From contig DAOUTP010000001.1 of NCBI GenBank assembly GCA_030626645.1, positions 1-64,000 on the forward strand: a stretch of DNA of 64,000 nucleotides, written 5' to 3'. Numbering within the stretch: position 1 is the stretch's first letter; each line of letters starts with the position of its first letter. This DNA is from Candidatus Cloacimonadota bacterium. Lineage in GTDB: Bacteria > Cloacimonadota > Cloacimonadia > Cloacimonadales > TCS61. Both the position numbers and the translations under genes were made by a program. Below, in pieces: positions 1 through 9,775 of this stretch. The notes under the pieces were generated by a model. That model had not been told where the DNA came from. It did not search any database and was given only the letters and a program-made list of their open reading frames with translations.

Positions 1-510
1 CCCGGTCGTATTAGAATATCCAGATTGAGAACCGTTAAAATTATTATAAGTCCCTGTCGTATTAGAATATCCAGAACGAGAACCGTTAAAATTATTATTA
101 GCCCCGGTCGTATTAGAAAAACCAGAACGATAACCGTTAAAATTATTATAAGTCCCGGTCGTATTAGAAAATCCAGATTGATAACCGTTAAAATTATTAT
201 TAGTCCCGGTCGTATTAGAATATCCAGAATGAGAACCGTTAAAATTATTATAAGTCCCGGTCGTATTAGAAAAACCAGAACGATAACCGTTAAAATTATT
301 ATAAGTCCCGGTCGTATTAGAATATCCAGATTGATAACCGTTAAAATTATTATAATTCCCGGTCGTATTAGAATATCCAGAATGAGAACCGTTAAAATTA
401 TTATTAGCCCCGGTCGTATTAGAATATCCAGATTGATAACCGTTAAAATTATTATAATTCCCGGTCGTATTAGAAAAACCAACTCCTATCCCCAAAAAAG
501 TATTATATTT
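1..510 (-). repeat. 51-bp tandem repeat array inside the fibre gene
   Basis: About ten copies of a 51-bp unit begin near 1, 52, 103, 154, 205, 256, 307, 358, 409 and 460, and the array continues past the left edge. The unit length is an exact multiple of three, so copy number can change without breaking the reading frame. The copies differ mainly at codons alternating between YQ/SH/YR/SR-type residues. Confidence 0.9.
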
Positions 511-1059
511 TGCAGCCGGTAAAATTGATCCCCCACCATCTCCTATAATCATTGTACCTTCATATGTTGTTTGGTCTGGTATATAAATTGCTTGTATGTT
601 TTTAACCTTCAAAACTGAATCGGTTAATGTAAGAAAATCGCTTGTTATAGTTTTGGCTGTTAAATCTCCTATTACATCAACATCATTCTGAATTGTTAAA
701 CCACTTGCACTAACTGTTAAAATGTCTGTCCCTGCAATTGCCCAATACATAATATCACTGGTTCGATAAAAACCATAATCTATGGACCCAAATGCTATGG
801 CTACGGCTGCGGCTGTGGCTGTGCTGGTTGTATCGACCATTAAACATAAACCATTGCCCTTATTCCAAAGTTGTAATGTAGGTGCTGTATTACTTGAATT
901 CTTATTTTCCATTATTACCAAAGGATAACTTCCTACCTCAGCTATATCTCTTTGAAACCATGCAGAAAACAAATCAGCATCAGTTTGATAATACGTTTTC
1001 TGTGAAAATCCTACTATCGTAAGTAAAATAATCGTTAATATTAAAATTATTTTTTTCAT
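1..1059 (-). CDS. Fibre-like protein with signal peptide and 17-residue repeats (partial, runs off the left edge)
   Basis: Starts at the ATG at 1059 and remains open to the window edge (353 codons), so the C-terminus is missing. Residues 1-20 (MKKIILILTIILLTIVGFSQ) look like a Sec signal peptide. A non-repetitive region of about 160 residues follows, and from about residue 183 the protein consists of 17-residue repeats rich in Gly, Asn, Ser and Thr (core GYSNTTGTYNNFNG). Repeats of this kind occur in elongated trimeric fibres and adhesin stalks, often ahead of a C-terminal chaperone domain, which would lie off the window. It is the last visible gene of the late operon, 4 bp after the gene ending at 1064. 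Host-binding fibre is an inference from repeat type and position; an exported surface protein is the alternative. Confidence 0.6.
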   Translation of the reverse strand, partial: MKKIILILTIILLTIVGFSQKTYYQTDADLFSAWFQRDIAEVGSYPLVIMENKNSSNTAPTLQLWNKGNGLCLMVDTTSTATAAAVAIAFGSIDYGFYRTSDIMYWAIAGTDILTVSASGLTIQNDVDVIGDLTAKTITSDFLTLTDSVLKVKNIQAIYIPDQTTYEGTMIIGDGGGSILPAAKYNTFLGIGVGFSNTTGNYNNFNGYQSGYSNTTGANNNFNGSHSGYSNTTGNYNNFNGYQSGYSNTTGTYNNFNGYRSGFSNTTGTYNNFNGSHSGYSNTTGTNNNFNGYQSGFSNTTGTYNNFNGYRSGFSNTTGANNNFNGSRSGYSNTTGTYNNFNGSQSGYSNTTG

Positions 1060-1063
1060 GTTT

Positions 1064-1453
1064 TTAAAATCTTGTATCTTCGGTAGTTACCCAAGAATCG
1101 TTTTTATATTTTTGAAATTCCAATTTATAGGTTGTCTCATTCACCTTCCATTTCCAATTACCATTTTGGTTTCTTCCTGTATTACCCGGTGCAATTATCT
1201 CAAAGGATTGATCAGCTATTCCATTATATCCTGTTAAATATTCACTCAATAAAATCATTAAATCATTAATAGTTAATGTTGAAGGTGATGTTACATCACT
1301 ATAAACTATCATAGATAATTCTATTCCACCATTGATAAATCCGATTGTACCATTTCTATAAGGTACAATATTTAAACCAAACTTGTTTAAAAGATTAATC
1401 GAACCATCACTATGAGTAAATTTTAATTGTGCTCCTAAATCTGTTATTGTCAT
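1064..1453 (-). CDS. Small late protein, paralogue of its upstream neighbour
   Basis: 129 residues, not recognised. The first 75 residues align with the 74-residue product of the gene ending at 1450; both contain a GTIGFI/NTIGFI-(N/S)GGIE block and the string DVTSPSTL. The last 50 residues (ending WVTTEDTRF) are unique. Its ATG overlaps the upstream stop by 4 bp (ATGA type), so translation is probably coupled. It lies between the ejection proteins and the repeat fibre, suggesting a fibre- or baseplate-associated role, but no function can be assigned. Confidence 0.75.
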   Translation of the reverse strand: MTITDLGAQLKFTHSDGSINLLNKFGLNIVPYRNGTIGFINGGIELSMIVYSDVTSPSTLTINDLMILLSEYLTGYNGIADQSFEIIAPGNTGRNQNGNWKWKVNETTYKLEFQKYKNDSWVTTEDTRF

Positions 1454-1674
1454 GTCAAATATGTTGTTAAATAGTTCATTAATTCTCCAATATTTAATGT
1501 TGAAGGTGATGTTACATCTTCGTATTTTATTAAATATATCTCTATACCTCCTGAAATAAACCCTATAGTATTATTACCATATTGTTTAACAGACAGCCCA
1601 TATTTACTTAATAAAGCAAGTATGTTGCTATCAAGCATAAACTTTAAATATAGTGTAGTGTTCTCTATTACCAT
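1450..1674 (-). CDS. Small late protein, tandem duplicate
   Basis: 74 residues, not recognised. It matches the N-terminal part of the next gene (shared SGGIE and DVTSPSTLNI/TI strings), so the pair arose by tandem duplication, with the downstream copy longer at its C-terminus. It is the first gene after a TAnnTTTG box in the gap behind the giant 2105-residue gene, so these two small genes and the fibre may form their own transcript. Confidence 0.75.
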   Translation of the reverse strand: MVIENTTLYLKFMLDSNILALLSKYGLSVKQYGNNTIGFISGGIEIYLIKYEDVTSPSTLNIGELMNYLTTYLT

Positions 1675-1690
1675 GTCTTTATATTTTATG

Positions 1691-1698
1691 CAAAGTTA
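1691..1698 (-). promoter_or_regulatory. Putative promoter -7 box
   Basis: TAACTTTG on the minus strand, 17 bp before the ATG at 1674 and in the gap after the 2105-codon gene. It matches the Bacteroidota TAnnTTTG consensus; no clear -33 TTTG is seen. Confidence 0.5.
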
Positions 1699-1704
1699 AT
1701 AAAT

Positions 1705-4700
1705 TTATTGTTTATTTTTAAAAATTTCTATTTTCGTATCATTTTCTAATTTTATTCTTTCTGATTCTTTTGATAAATCATATTTATGATCACCATAAAC
1801 ATTTATCATTGTCATAAATTCTTCACTTAATTTATATCTACACTTTTGTAAATCAATGAATAAACTCCCTAAATCTATTTTTTTATCTTTTGCTATATTA
1901 GCCACATAAGCTATTTTAGCTACATTTTTAACATATCGTTCCGGTTTACTATTAATAGTTTTTTCAAACTTTTTAACATAATTAATAACCCATGCTCCTT
2001 CATTATCTTCTATTTGACTTGCATGATATATTGTACGATAATTATCAACAATTTCAGGGTCCTTAAAATCAACTCTTAACTTTTTTCCTCTTTGATCATT
2101 AATATAATTTAACTTATCCCAAAATTCATCACTTGTTTCACCGGAAAATGATATATCCCTGTAATCTTTATACAAATCTTTAAAAGGTTTTCCTTCAAGA
2201 TAATCAGTATTAATTCCTAAAGCTTCTCTTACAGGAAATTCAGATGTTTTAATATCACGATAATTCTTATAAAATCTTAATACTTTTGGAGCATTAACAC
2301 CTTTTAATCTTAATACTTCCATTCCTACTTTTGTGTAAGCTGCCAATTTTGTTTCATCGGTTATGGTAGCATCATCACTATTTTTTATAACTTCAATACC
2401 ATGTTTCTGTAAAGAACTTATTGATGACAAAACAGGTGCAACACTAATCTCTTGACCCCAGGGTTTATCGGTTGCAATAGCTTTTATATGTTCAGTTAAC
2501 TGATGTAATCCTGGAACACCTGAAGAAAATATACCAATTAAAACATCCCAGACTTGTTCATTTTCTACTAAATTTTCTTCATCATCAATCCTGAAATAAT
2601 TATTTATACAACTAAATACCAAAGGACTAAGCACAGCAAACATCATCCATCCTTCCATGTGTTTTGCTGCTTGTTTTATGTTTCCTTTTTTTACGTTATT
2701 TTGAAAACCTTTCCTGTGATACATCCTCGCTAACATCATTTGATGTTGGGCTGAGGTAAACTGCAAGCCTGCTCTATGCCATTGGTTCATTACTCTCCAA
2801 CGAGCCTGATTCGTACTCCTGGTGGATTGCTGAGTTGTTTCAGCAATAGATTCCCAATCAATTAAAGTTTGCTTGAAATGTTTATCAGGATTACCTTCTC
2901 TTGCTTTTTTAATATCAGCTAATGTCAAATCTTTACCGGATAATCTTTTATATTGTCGCTTAAAATAAGCCGTTCCTCCGATTGTAATAGGCATTCTATC
3001 TGCTAATCCAATCATAGTGCCACCAACAACATCATTAAATTTCTTCGCTCTATTGGTATAGGGTTTAACTTTCCCTTGCATTATTTTACGATATGTATCA
3101 ACAATACTTCCATCATTTTCAATCAATTTTACTCTTTTTTGATCCAATTGAAAATCTATACCCAGAGCAACATCTATTCTTTCCCTTCTTTGTAAAACAA
3201 AAGATGTTTCATTTAACATATCATATATTTCGGTATTTACAGTTTTTATTGGTTTTCCTGCTTTTTTAGCTGGAACATTAGCTGTTACCTGAGCCATTAC
3301 AATAGGAAGGTCTTTAGTAAACAACACCTTATCCCCTAAATTAAGTTCATTAGCCCAATACATTGTAGAAACAGTCTGCTTGATTGGAACCATTGTAGAA
3401 AGATATAATGCTCCTTTTTGAAAACCTCTTGACACATAATCAAGCATTCCCCCCATTTGTAAATCAACATTTCCAAGCATATTATTCATGTGCCATTTCC
3501 ACATATTAGCAAAATCTTCACCATAAGCCTGTTCAAGTCCTTTTGCTACTTTCGGATTACCAAATACCGAATTCCATTTTTTAATTGTTTTAGCATAAGA
3601 AGTATAAGTTATCATGTCATTTACATAATTATTATATAGATTGAAAATATCTACATAATCATAAGTGCCACTTACTTTTCTTCTTTGTTTCATGTGTCCA
3701 CCGGAAGCAGAAGGAGTAGGATGTACTCCTTTAATATCAACTTTCTTTTCAGCCATTTCAGCTCTTTCAGTTGGAATAAAACCTTCTTGTAACATCATTG
3801 AGACATTATACAAATCTATATGTTCCTTATCTGCCAACTTTCCCCAATAAGGCACTTTTTCCTGTAGTTTATCAAGTATTTTTATACCATCTTTTCCAAC
3901 ATACTTTTCAAGAGCTTTCACTGTTTCTTCTGTGAAACCCATTCCTTTCATGTGCCCATTGACATCTTCTATTGGCCTGAAAAAATCTTTATGAGTAGAT
4001 GGGTCTCTGAGCATGAATAATGTTCCCATTATTTCACCCTTTGAATGGTATAATTCCGTTTTACTTCCATCGGCAAAAACAACCTCTGCTCCTGTTTTAT
4101 TCCGAACTCTTAGGTCTGCCAACCATTTATCCTTAGCTATTTCAGGATTTTTCTTACCTTCAGTAACTATTGATAAAACTTCTTCTAAGTGTTTCCTGTT
4201 CTCTCGTTTATATTTTTCACTTTTTTGGTTACCCTCCATTACACCATCTTTGCCTTCGACAAATTCTGTATTAATGGGATCACTCCATAATGTTCTTTTT
4301 TCTCTTATTCCAAGTTTTATTCCAATATGACCCAGCCATGCTCTTGTATTCATTATGTTAGCCAAAGCCTTCATACCAAAATGAGTACCCTTTTTAGGAC
4401 TAACAGCCCTGAAATATTCACTTCCAACTCCTTCTTTTACAAGTTCAATATTCTCTATTCTCCACTTCCGGTGAGCCTCTGCTTTTTCCATTCTTTCAGC
4501 AGCTTCTATTCGTTTACCTTCATCTCGTGTTCGTTTAATATTACCATAAAGATTCTCTAATTCTTTTGAATCCATGCCATACATTTCAGCCATATCATTC
4601 AATGCTATTTCTTCATATATTGCTTGTCGAACAATTATTTCATCATTTGAATTTTTCTTTTGTTCAATTTCTTCTCTTTGTTTTTCAATATGGTCAAGAA

Positions 4701-7700
4701 ATTGATTTTCTGTTGTTATTCTTGCATCTTGTTTGGCTTCTTCTGAACCAAATCCAAGTCCTTTTAATTCTTTTTCAAGAGATATTTCTTTTTTCTTCAA
4801 TTCTTTGTACTGTCCGAATACCTCTCTCGCAGAACGAACATACCCGGATAAATCATTTATTTTCCTTCCACGTACCAGTTCTGTCTTATATCTCAACACC
4901 CTATCAACACTTGATACTGTTTTTTTGACAGTTTCCTTTTCTTGAATTATTTCTTGTTTTGCTTGTTCCGCTATTATTTTTTCCTGATATTTTGCTGTTG
5001 CATTATCTATAATATCTAATGCTTCTTTCAGATATGAGGAAAATGTTTGTTCGGTTAATGGTTCTCCTTTTACACCTCTCTTTTTAGGTTGTGCAGCTAT
5101 TTTATTAACTATGGTCAATAACTTGTTAAAATCAGATTTTTCAAATATACCTTTATTGGTTTTAATATGGGAAGTTATTTCTTTTACACCTTTGGCAATA
5201 TCTTTTTTACCTTTTTTTAAGTCAGTTAATTGATTTTTTAACTTAATTATGTTAGTTAATTTCTCTTTTCCAATTAATTTTTCCTTTGAAACTTCTTCAG
5301 ATAAGGCTTCGTTAATATCTTTATCTGTTAACTCATACCCATAACCTTTAAATATTTTCTTTACCGCTTCGACCAATTCAGTTCCAACCACATCTAATTC
5401 AAGCTGTATAGCCTTTGCCATCTTCTTGATAGCTTCCATTAGTTTAGGTGCTTTTTCGCCTTCTACGCCTTTCTTTACTCCTATAATTTCAGCAATATCA
5501 CTCATTGCTTCAGAAGCTAAGTCTTTAGCCTTCGCTTTCTTGAATTTTTTAGTTTCTTCTTTTCTTAATTGCTCTAACTTTAGTTGATATTCTTTATTTA
5601 CAATACTTGTTTTACCTTGGCCTACTAAAGTTTGAAGCTCTATTATTGATTTTGATTCCTGAATAAGTTGGGATTCGGTTTTGGGTTTTACAGGTTCTTT
5701 TTTCTTTTGTAATTCAGGGTAATCTTTTAAAACTTCTTTTGGTATTTCTTTACCTTTGGCAATTGCATTTACTATCCCATTGAAGTGATATGCTTCTGAT
5801 AATTCATTATCTGAATTTTTATATTCCTCCCTTGTCATTTCCCAAGGTTCCTTTTCTATTTTTTCTTTTGGTGGGGCTTTTGGTGGCTTCTCCACTTGGG
5901 AAATCTGTTCAGGCTTTACTTCCTCTGCGGTTACTGGCTTCGCTTCTTCTTTTAAAGAAACTATTTTTCCCTCTTTAGGTTTTAATTCTTTTTGTACTTT
6001 TCCAGATAAATATTCTTCTCCTTTAATATCTTTAATCAATTTTTCAAAGAGTTCCCTTTGATGTTCTTTTTCTGATATTAGAACTTCATTTCCATCCTCT
6101 TTTTTTAATTTACCTAATTCATTGCTAATTTTCTCAATCTCTGCATTTATCAATGCTTCATTAAGCAATATATCTTTTTCTGATTCTATTTTTAATTCAT
6201 CAGGTACAAGTACTTTTGGTAAAAGTTTAGCTTCTTCAATAATTTTATCAAATTGTTCTCTATACTCCTGATATTCTTTTTTCTTTAAAACATCTTCTTT
6301 TTTATATTCCTTTTGAAATTCTGTTTTCGGTTCACCTGAAACTTTTTTAGTTTCTTTAAGTTGCTGTTCTGCTAATTCCAATTTTCGTTCAATATCCTTT
6401 ATGGCCACTTCATCAGCACCTTCTTCTTTTAATTTAAAAAGTTCCTTACTTAATCTTTGAATTTCCTTACCTGTTATATCTCGGTTCCACTCAGCACTTG
6501 ATATTTTTTTAGCAAGTCCAATATAATAATCCTTTGTGCTTTGTGAAATATTAGAATTATTAATATCTTTAATATATTGTTCTGGATTTTCTTTTATCTT
6601 ATCCATTACAACTTTAATATCAACAAAACGTCCAAGTCCTTCTCCTGCCATTTTATCTTCCGGATTATCACTTTTCCCAAGTTCATATTGACGTTCTCGC
6701 ATTTTCTCAAGATGTTCAGGTTTTAACTGAATATCTCTTACCCTTCTTAAAAGTCTCTCCGAAGCTGTATGGTAGTTTGCCATGGCATTGAATCCAAGAG
6801 CCTGTGCAACGCCTGGTAGGGCTAAAACACCACCAAGCATAGCTGACTGTCTTTGTTCTTTAGGTGTGCCACCCATAGCGGCTGTAACCATAGCAAATCC
6901 GGTTGAATTTATTGTTGCTGTTGCCAATAATTGTTCCATTGGACTTGCACCCATCTCATTCATTATAGCTCTTGCTTGAGCAATAGGATAATGAAGTAAC
7001 TCAAACATCATACCTGTTGTAAAACCTTCTGTTCCGGCTATTACTGAAGCACCGACATCTTCTGTTTGTTGATATGTTTCAGCAGCAGAACCTAATCCAA
7101 GTACAAAGGGAAGTTTAGGTAACTCAACTACAGCTTTACCTGTCAAAGTATTTACCATACCCATTCTTAAAGGTGGAAATAAAGCTATTTCTGCTATAAG
7201 TCCATTTATTGCACCACCTTCTCTGAATGCTTGTTCAACTGTACCTTGAGCTTCAGGAAAACCTTCTCCTTGCTTTTCAAACATTTCTACAACTGGGCCT
7301 AAAACTCCATCACCAGCATCAACTGCACCTCCGGTAGCCCAATTCAAACTCTTACTAATAGCCTTCTCTACTCCATTGGATTTTCTGAAAAAACTTGCCG
7401 AACCTTCATTGACTCCGGCAGCAGTTTGTGTTAATACTGAAGCAAGATATGAATCTGTCATAAAATCCTGAACAGCTTCAACATAAATTGTAGGAACATC
7501 AATACCCATGATTTTTGAAGTATAATCACCTTTATATTCAGGTGTTTCATCTTTTTCTGTAAGTTTAAGCTGCTCTTTCTCTTGAAAAATAAGTTCTGTT
7601 ATCTCTTGCTGTTTTTCTTTACTGTAAAAATATTCTTTGAAATTATCTTTATATTGTTCGACCTTGATTAATTTTTGTCTGTCTTTCTCAGGATCACCAC

Positions 7701-8022
7701 CTGCCAAAAGTTTCTCAATATCTTCTGTGTCCCTTTTAGCTAAAAGCCTCTCAGGTTCACGTACTTGTTCCATCGGACGATCCATTTCACGTACTTCCGG
7801 TTTCCATTGATCAGGCAACCAATCGGAAAAATCAAATTTAGAAACTTCACCACCAACAGAAATATCTTCGAAATCGACTTTTTTTTTATCCCATTTAATT
7901 GAATCAGAATTTACTCCTTCAAAATCAATTACATTAAACCCATCCTTTGATTTATCCCATTTAATTGAATCAGAATTTACTCCTTCAAAATCAACAACTT
8001 TATATTTTTTTTCGTCTGACAT
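1705..8022 (-). CDS. Giant internal virion / ejection-type protein (2105 aa)
   Basis: 2105 residues, the largest gene in the window. The N-terminus holds two near-identical blocks (DFEGVNSDSIKWDK) 22 residues apart. Residues about 260-430 are Gly/Ala-rich and hydrophobic; about 430-1130 are Lys/Glu-rich and likely coiled coil; the C-terminal third contains a segment with STRSTNQARWRVMNQWH and LQFTSAQHQMMLARM, resembling regions of large polyvalent phage proteins that follow a membrane-active helix. It is the third of three genes directly behind the muzzle gene (226, 578 and 2105 aa), the order and size rise of T7 gp14-gp15-gp16 and of crAss cargo proteins. I see no lysozyme or transglycosylase motif and no RNA polymerase DFDGD motif. 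Ejection or cargo protein is an inference from size and position. Confidence 0.6.
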   Translation of the reverse strand: MSDEKKYKVVDFEGVNSDSIKWDKSKDGFNVIDFEGVNSDSIKWDKKKVDFEDISVGGEVSKFDFSDWLPDQWKPEVREMDRPMEQVREPERLLAKRDTEDIEKLLAGGDPEKDRQKLIKVEQYKDNFKEYFYSKEKQQEITELIFQEKEQLKLTEKDETPEYKGDYTSKIMGIDVPTIYVEAVQDFMTDSYLASVLTQTAAGVNEGSASFFRKSNGVEKAISKSLNWATGGAVDAGDGVLGPVVEMFEKQGEGFPEAQGTVEQAFREGGAINGLIAEIALFPPLRMGMVNTLTGKAVVELPKLPFVLGLGSAAETYQQTEDVGASVIAGTEGFTTGMMFELLHYPIAQARAIMNEMGASPMEQLLATATINSTGFAMVTAAMGGTPKEQRQSAMLGGVLALPGVAQALGFNAMANYHTASERLLRRVRDIQLKPEHLEKMRERQYELGKSDNPEDKMAGEGLGRFVDIKVVMDKIKENPEQYIKDINNSNISQSTKDYYIGLAKKISSAEWNRDITGKEIQRLSKELFKLKEEGADEVAIKDIERKLELAEQQLKETKKVSGEPKTEFQKEYKKEDVLKKKEYQEYREQFDKIIEEAKLLPKVLVPDELKIESEKDILLNEALINAEIEKISNELGKLKKEDGNEVLISEKEHQRELFEKLIKDIKGEEYLSGKVQKELKPKEGKIVSLKEEAKPVTAEEVKPEQISQVEKPPKAPPKEKIEKEPWEMTREEYKNSDNELSEAYHFNGIVNAIAKGKEIPKEVLKDYPELQKKKEPVKPKTESQLIQESKSIIELQTLVGQGKTSIVNKEYQLKLEQLRKEETKKFKKAKAKDLASEAMSDIAEIIGVKKGVEGEKAPKLMEAIKKMAKAIQLELDVVGTELVEAVKKIFKGYGYELTDKDINEALSEEVSKEKLIGKEKLTNIIKLKNQLTDLKKGKKDIAKGVKEITSHIKTNKGIFEKSDFNKLLTIVNKIAAQPKKRGVKGEPLTEQTFSSYLKEALDIIDNATAKYQEKIIAEQAKQEIIQEKETVKKTVSSVDRVLRYKTELVRGRKINDLSGYVRSAREVFGQYKELKKKEISLEKELKGLGFGSEEAKQDARITTENQFLDHIEKQREEIEQKKNSNDEIIVRQAIYEEIALNDMAEMYGMDSKELENLYGNIKRTRDEGKRIEAAERMEKAEAHRKWRIENIELVKEGVGSEYFRAVSPKKGTHFGMKALANIMNTRAWLGHIGIKLGIREKRTLWSDPINTEFVEGKDGVMEGNQKSEKYKRENRKHLEEVLSIVTEGKKNPEIAKDKWLADLRVRNKTGAEVVFADGSKTELYHSKGEIMGTLFMLRDPSTHKDFFRPIEDVNGHMKGMGFTEETVKALEKYVGKDGIKILDKLQEKVPYWGKLADKEHIDLYNVSMMLQEGFIPTERAEMAEKKVDIKGVHPTPSASGGHMKQRRKVSGTYDYVDIFNLYNNYVNDMITYTSYAKTIKKWNSVFGNPKVAKGLEQAYGEDFANMWKWHMNNMLGNVDLQMGGMLDYVSRGFQKGALYLSTMVPIKQTVSTMYWANELNLGDKVLFTKDLPIVMAQVTANVPAKKAGKPIKTVNTEIYDMLNETSFVLQRRERIDVALGIDFQLDQKRVKLIENDGSIVDTYRKIMQGKVKPYTNRAKKFNDVVGGTMIGLADRMPITIGGTAYFKRQYKRLSGKDLTLADIKKAREGNPDKHFKQTLIDWESIAETTQQSTRSTNQARWRVMNQWHRAGLQFTSAQHQMMLARMYHRKGFQNNVKKGNIKQAAKHMEGWMMFAVLSPLVFSCINNYFRIDDEENLVENEQVWDVLIGIFSSGVPGLHQLTEHIKAIATDKPWGQEISVAPVLSSISSLQKHGIEVIKNSDDATITDETKLAAYTKVGMEVLRLKGVNAPKVLRFYKNYRDIKTSEFPVREALGINTDYLEGKPFKDLYKDYRDISFSGETSDEFWDKLNYINDQRGKKLRVDFKDPEIVDNYRTIYHASQIEDNEGAWVINYVKKFEKTINSKPERYVKNVAKIAYVANIAKDKKIDLGSLFIDLQKCRYKLSEEFMTMINVYGDHKYDLSKESERIKLENDTKIEIFKNKQ
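7885..7994 (-). repeat. 44-bp exact direct repeat in the 5' end of the giant gene
   Basis: Two identical 44-bp copies at 7885-7928 and 7951-7994, spaced 66 bp, encode the duplicated DFEGVNSDSIKWDK block. Identity at nucleotide level implies a recent duplication or gene conversion. Confidence 0.85.
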
Positions 8023-8027
8023 TACTA

Positions 8028-9764
8028 TTATTTTTCAACATAATCTCCTATCTCATCATTCCAAACAAATTTAATACCATTAGGTAATGTTCCACTATCA
8101 TAACCCCTATAATTTGGATTTTTTTCTTTTGGAACTTCTTTCGGTTTTCCCTGAGTATGGTCTATCAATCCATTCTTTGAATACTCTATTGCCTGTGCTT
8201 TGTTTTTACCAAAAGATATGTATTCCTTATTATCTTTAGCATATTTTTGAGCTTCTCTTAATTCTAATTCTTTTAATTCACCATTTTCTGTCTGAATAAT
8301 AGTTGGGAAAACTATCCATTCGCCATCTACAATTTCAGCAGCTAATTGGTGTGTTGCTTCCTTTCCTGTTTCTTTATAGTTTTCAATTTTAGGATACTTA
8401 TCAGGGTTTAATGCTCTTTTAACAAAGTTTTTCTCTTTATTTTCTTCCGTAATTTTCTTCCAATCATTTTTAATTCCAAATATATTATTTATACCATTAC
8501 TAACTTGTTTTTGCAACCAATTTGGGTTTTTTCCTGTCTTATCTAAATCTTTTTCCAAACCTTTATTAAGTATATCAGTAGAAGCCGTAATGTAATCATC
8601 TATTGTTTTATATTTTGTACCAGCTTTATTAATAAGATAACCCTGAATTTCGCTATAAGGAATAAAACCTTCTTTCTTTTTTTCTTTTTTTACATCATCC
8701 AACTTTAGACTTGGCATATTAATAGTTACACCACCTTTAGACTTCTGTTTATAAAATACAAGAGGTTCATACTTTGCAGTGCCGTCAGCAATTTTCTTAT
8801 CAATATCCTCCGGTTTAACTAATTTTCCATCATTATCAGTAACCATAACTTTTATTCCAGAAGTTTCAACATTTCCAATATCATCTATTGGAAATGATAG
8901 TGGATAACTAACAAAAGTGCCAACAGGATATTCCGTACTAATTGATTGTCCTTCTTCGGTTTTAGTTTCTTTAAATATACCAGGAAACATCTTTATTTCA
9001 TCTTTTACAGAATAATACTTTTCAAATGAAGTAGGTTCTGTTATTTTTTTCGATTCAACAGGAATTCTACCAGTTCCAATATAACTTTCCCATTCATCAT
9101 AATTCCAACCAAATTTCTCTATTTGAGACTTATATTTCTTGAATGTAGAGACTGAATAGTCTATTTTAACTTGTTCAGGAACCATTCCCGCTTTAGTACC
9201 TTTATATAAATCATCTCTTATTTCAGACATATCAAATTTTTCAACCGGACGTGTTTGCTGATAACCCAATGTCTCCTGCCAAATATCTTCAATATTTTTT
9301 CCACTTTCTATTATTGCACCTATTTTTTTAAATGAATCTTCTCTTGCATAATCCTCACCAATCAAATCAGCAGCTTTAACAGCACCTCCATACCATTTTT
9401 TTATTTCCTGAACTCTACCAACTTGACTTGTAAGTTTTTCTCTCGCACCTTGAATATCTATCAACTGTTTAGCATTAAGCTGTCCACCTGAATCAACATA
9501 TTGTTTTAACACATATTCATCAAGTTTTTCTTTTTCTTCTATAATTTGTTCACGAAATCTTCCTTCTGTTCCTTTCAAAGAAACATCAATAAGTTTTTGA
9601 AATTGTTGTTGTTTAGATTCTTCATCGGCAATTTCCATTTGTTTCACACGAGAAAGCGATCCTAATAAGTTTTGTAAACCTGCATCAATTCCACCCGATG
9701 TAAAATCCGCTCCACTTTTGAACCTATCATAATATCTACCTCTTGAACTATAATCTCTACGCAT
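8028..9764 (-). CDS. Internal virion / ejection-type protein (578 aa)
   Basis: 578 residues, mostly charged and helical (coiled coil about residues 45-110). Near the C-terminus there is a compact domain containing ATHQLAAEIVDGEWIVFPTI followed by ALIGN-like acidic repeats and KNKAQAIEYSKNG, a module I have seen in Bacteroidota phage structural proteins, where it is of unknown function. It starts 11 bp after the 226-aa gene and ends 6 bp before the giant gene, so the three are one transcription unit. It is analogous in position to T7 gp15; the assignment is by context. Confidence 0.6.
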   Translation of the reverse strand: MRRDYSSRGRYYDRFKSGADFTSGGIDAGLQNLLGSLSRVKQMEIADEESKQQQFQKLIDVSLKGTEGRFREQIIEEKEKLDEYVLKQYVDSGGQLNAKQLIDIQGAREKLTSQVGRVQEIKKWYGGAVKAADLIGEDYAREDSFKKIGAIIESGKNIEDIWQETLGYQQTRPVEKFDMSEIRDDLYKGTKAGMVPEQVKIDYSVSTFKKYKSQIEKFGWNYDEWESYIGTGRIPVESKKITEPTSFEKYYSVKDEIKMFPGIFKETKTEEGQSISTEYPVGTFVSYPLSFPIDDIGNVETSGIKVMVTDNDGKLVKPEDIDKKIADGTAKYEPLVFYKQKSKGGVTINMPSLKLDDVKKEKKKEGFIPYSEIQGYLINKAGTKYKTIDDYITASTDILNKGLEKDLDKTGKNPNWLQKQVSNGINNIFGIKNDWKKITEENKEKNFVKRALNPDKYPKIENYKETGKEATHQLAAEIVDGEWIVFPTIIQTENGELKELELREAQKYAKDNKEYISFGKNKAQAIEYSKNGLIDHTQGKPKEVPKEKNPNYRGYDSGTLPNGIKFVWNDEIGDYVEK

Positions 9765-9775
9765 GTTTTTATTAT

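Noticed and set aside
1..510. Possible CRISPR array
   Set aside because: No unique spacers; units are contiguous 51-bp coding repeats.
25..522. Plus-strand frame of 165 codons with repeats (TVKIIISPGRIRISR)
   Set aside because: It is the antisense of the 51-bp repeat array in the fibre gene; open only because the repeat length is a multiple of three.
3665..7000. Several plus-strand frames inside the giant gene
   Set aside because: Shadow frames in antisense of a continuous 2105-codon gene with coding character.
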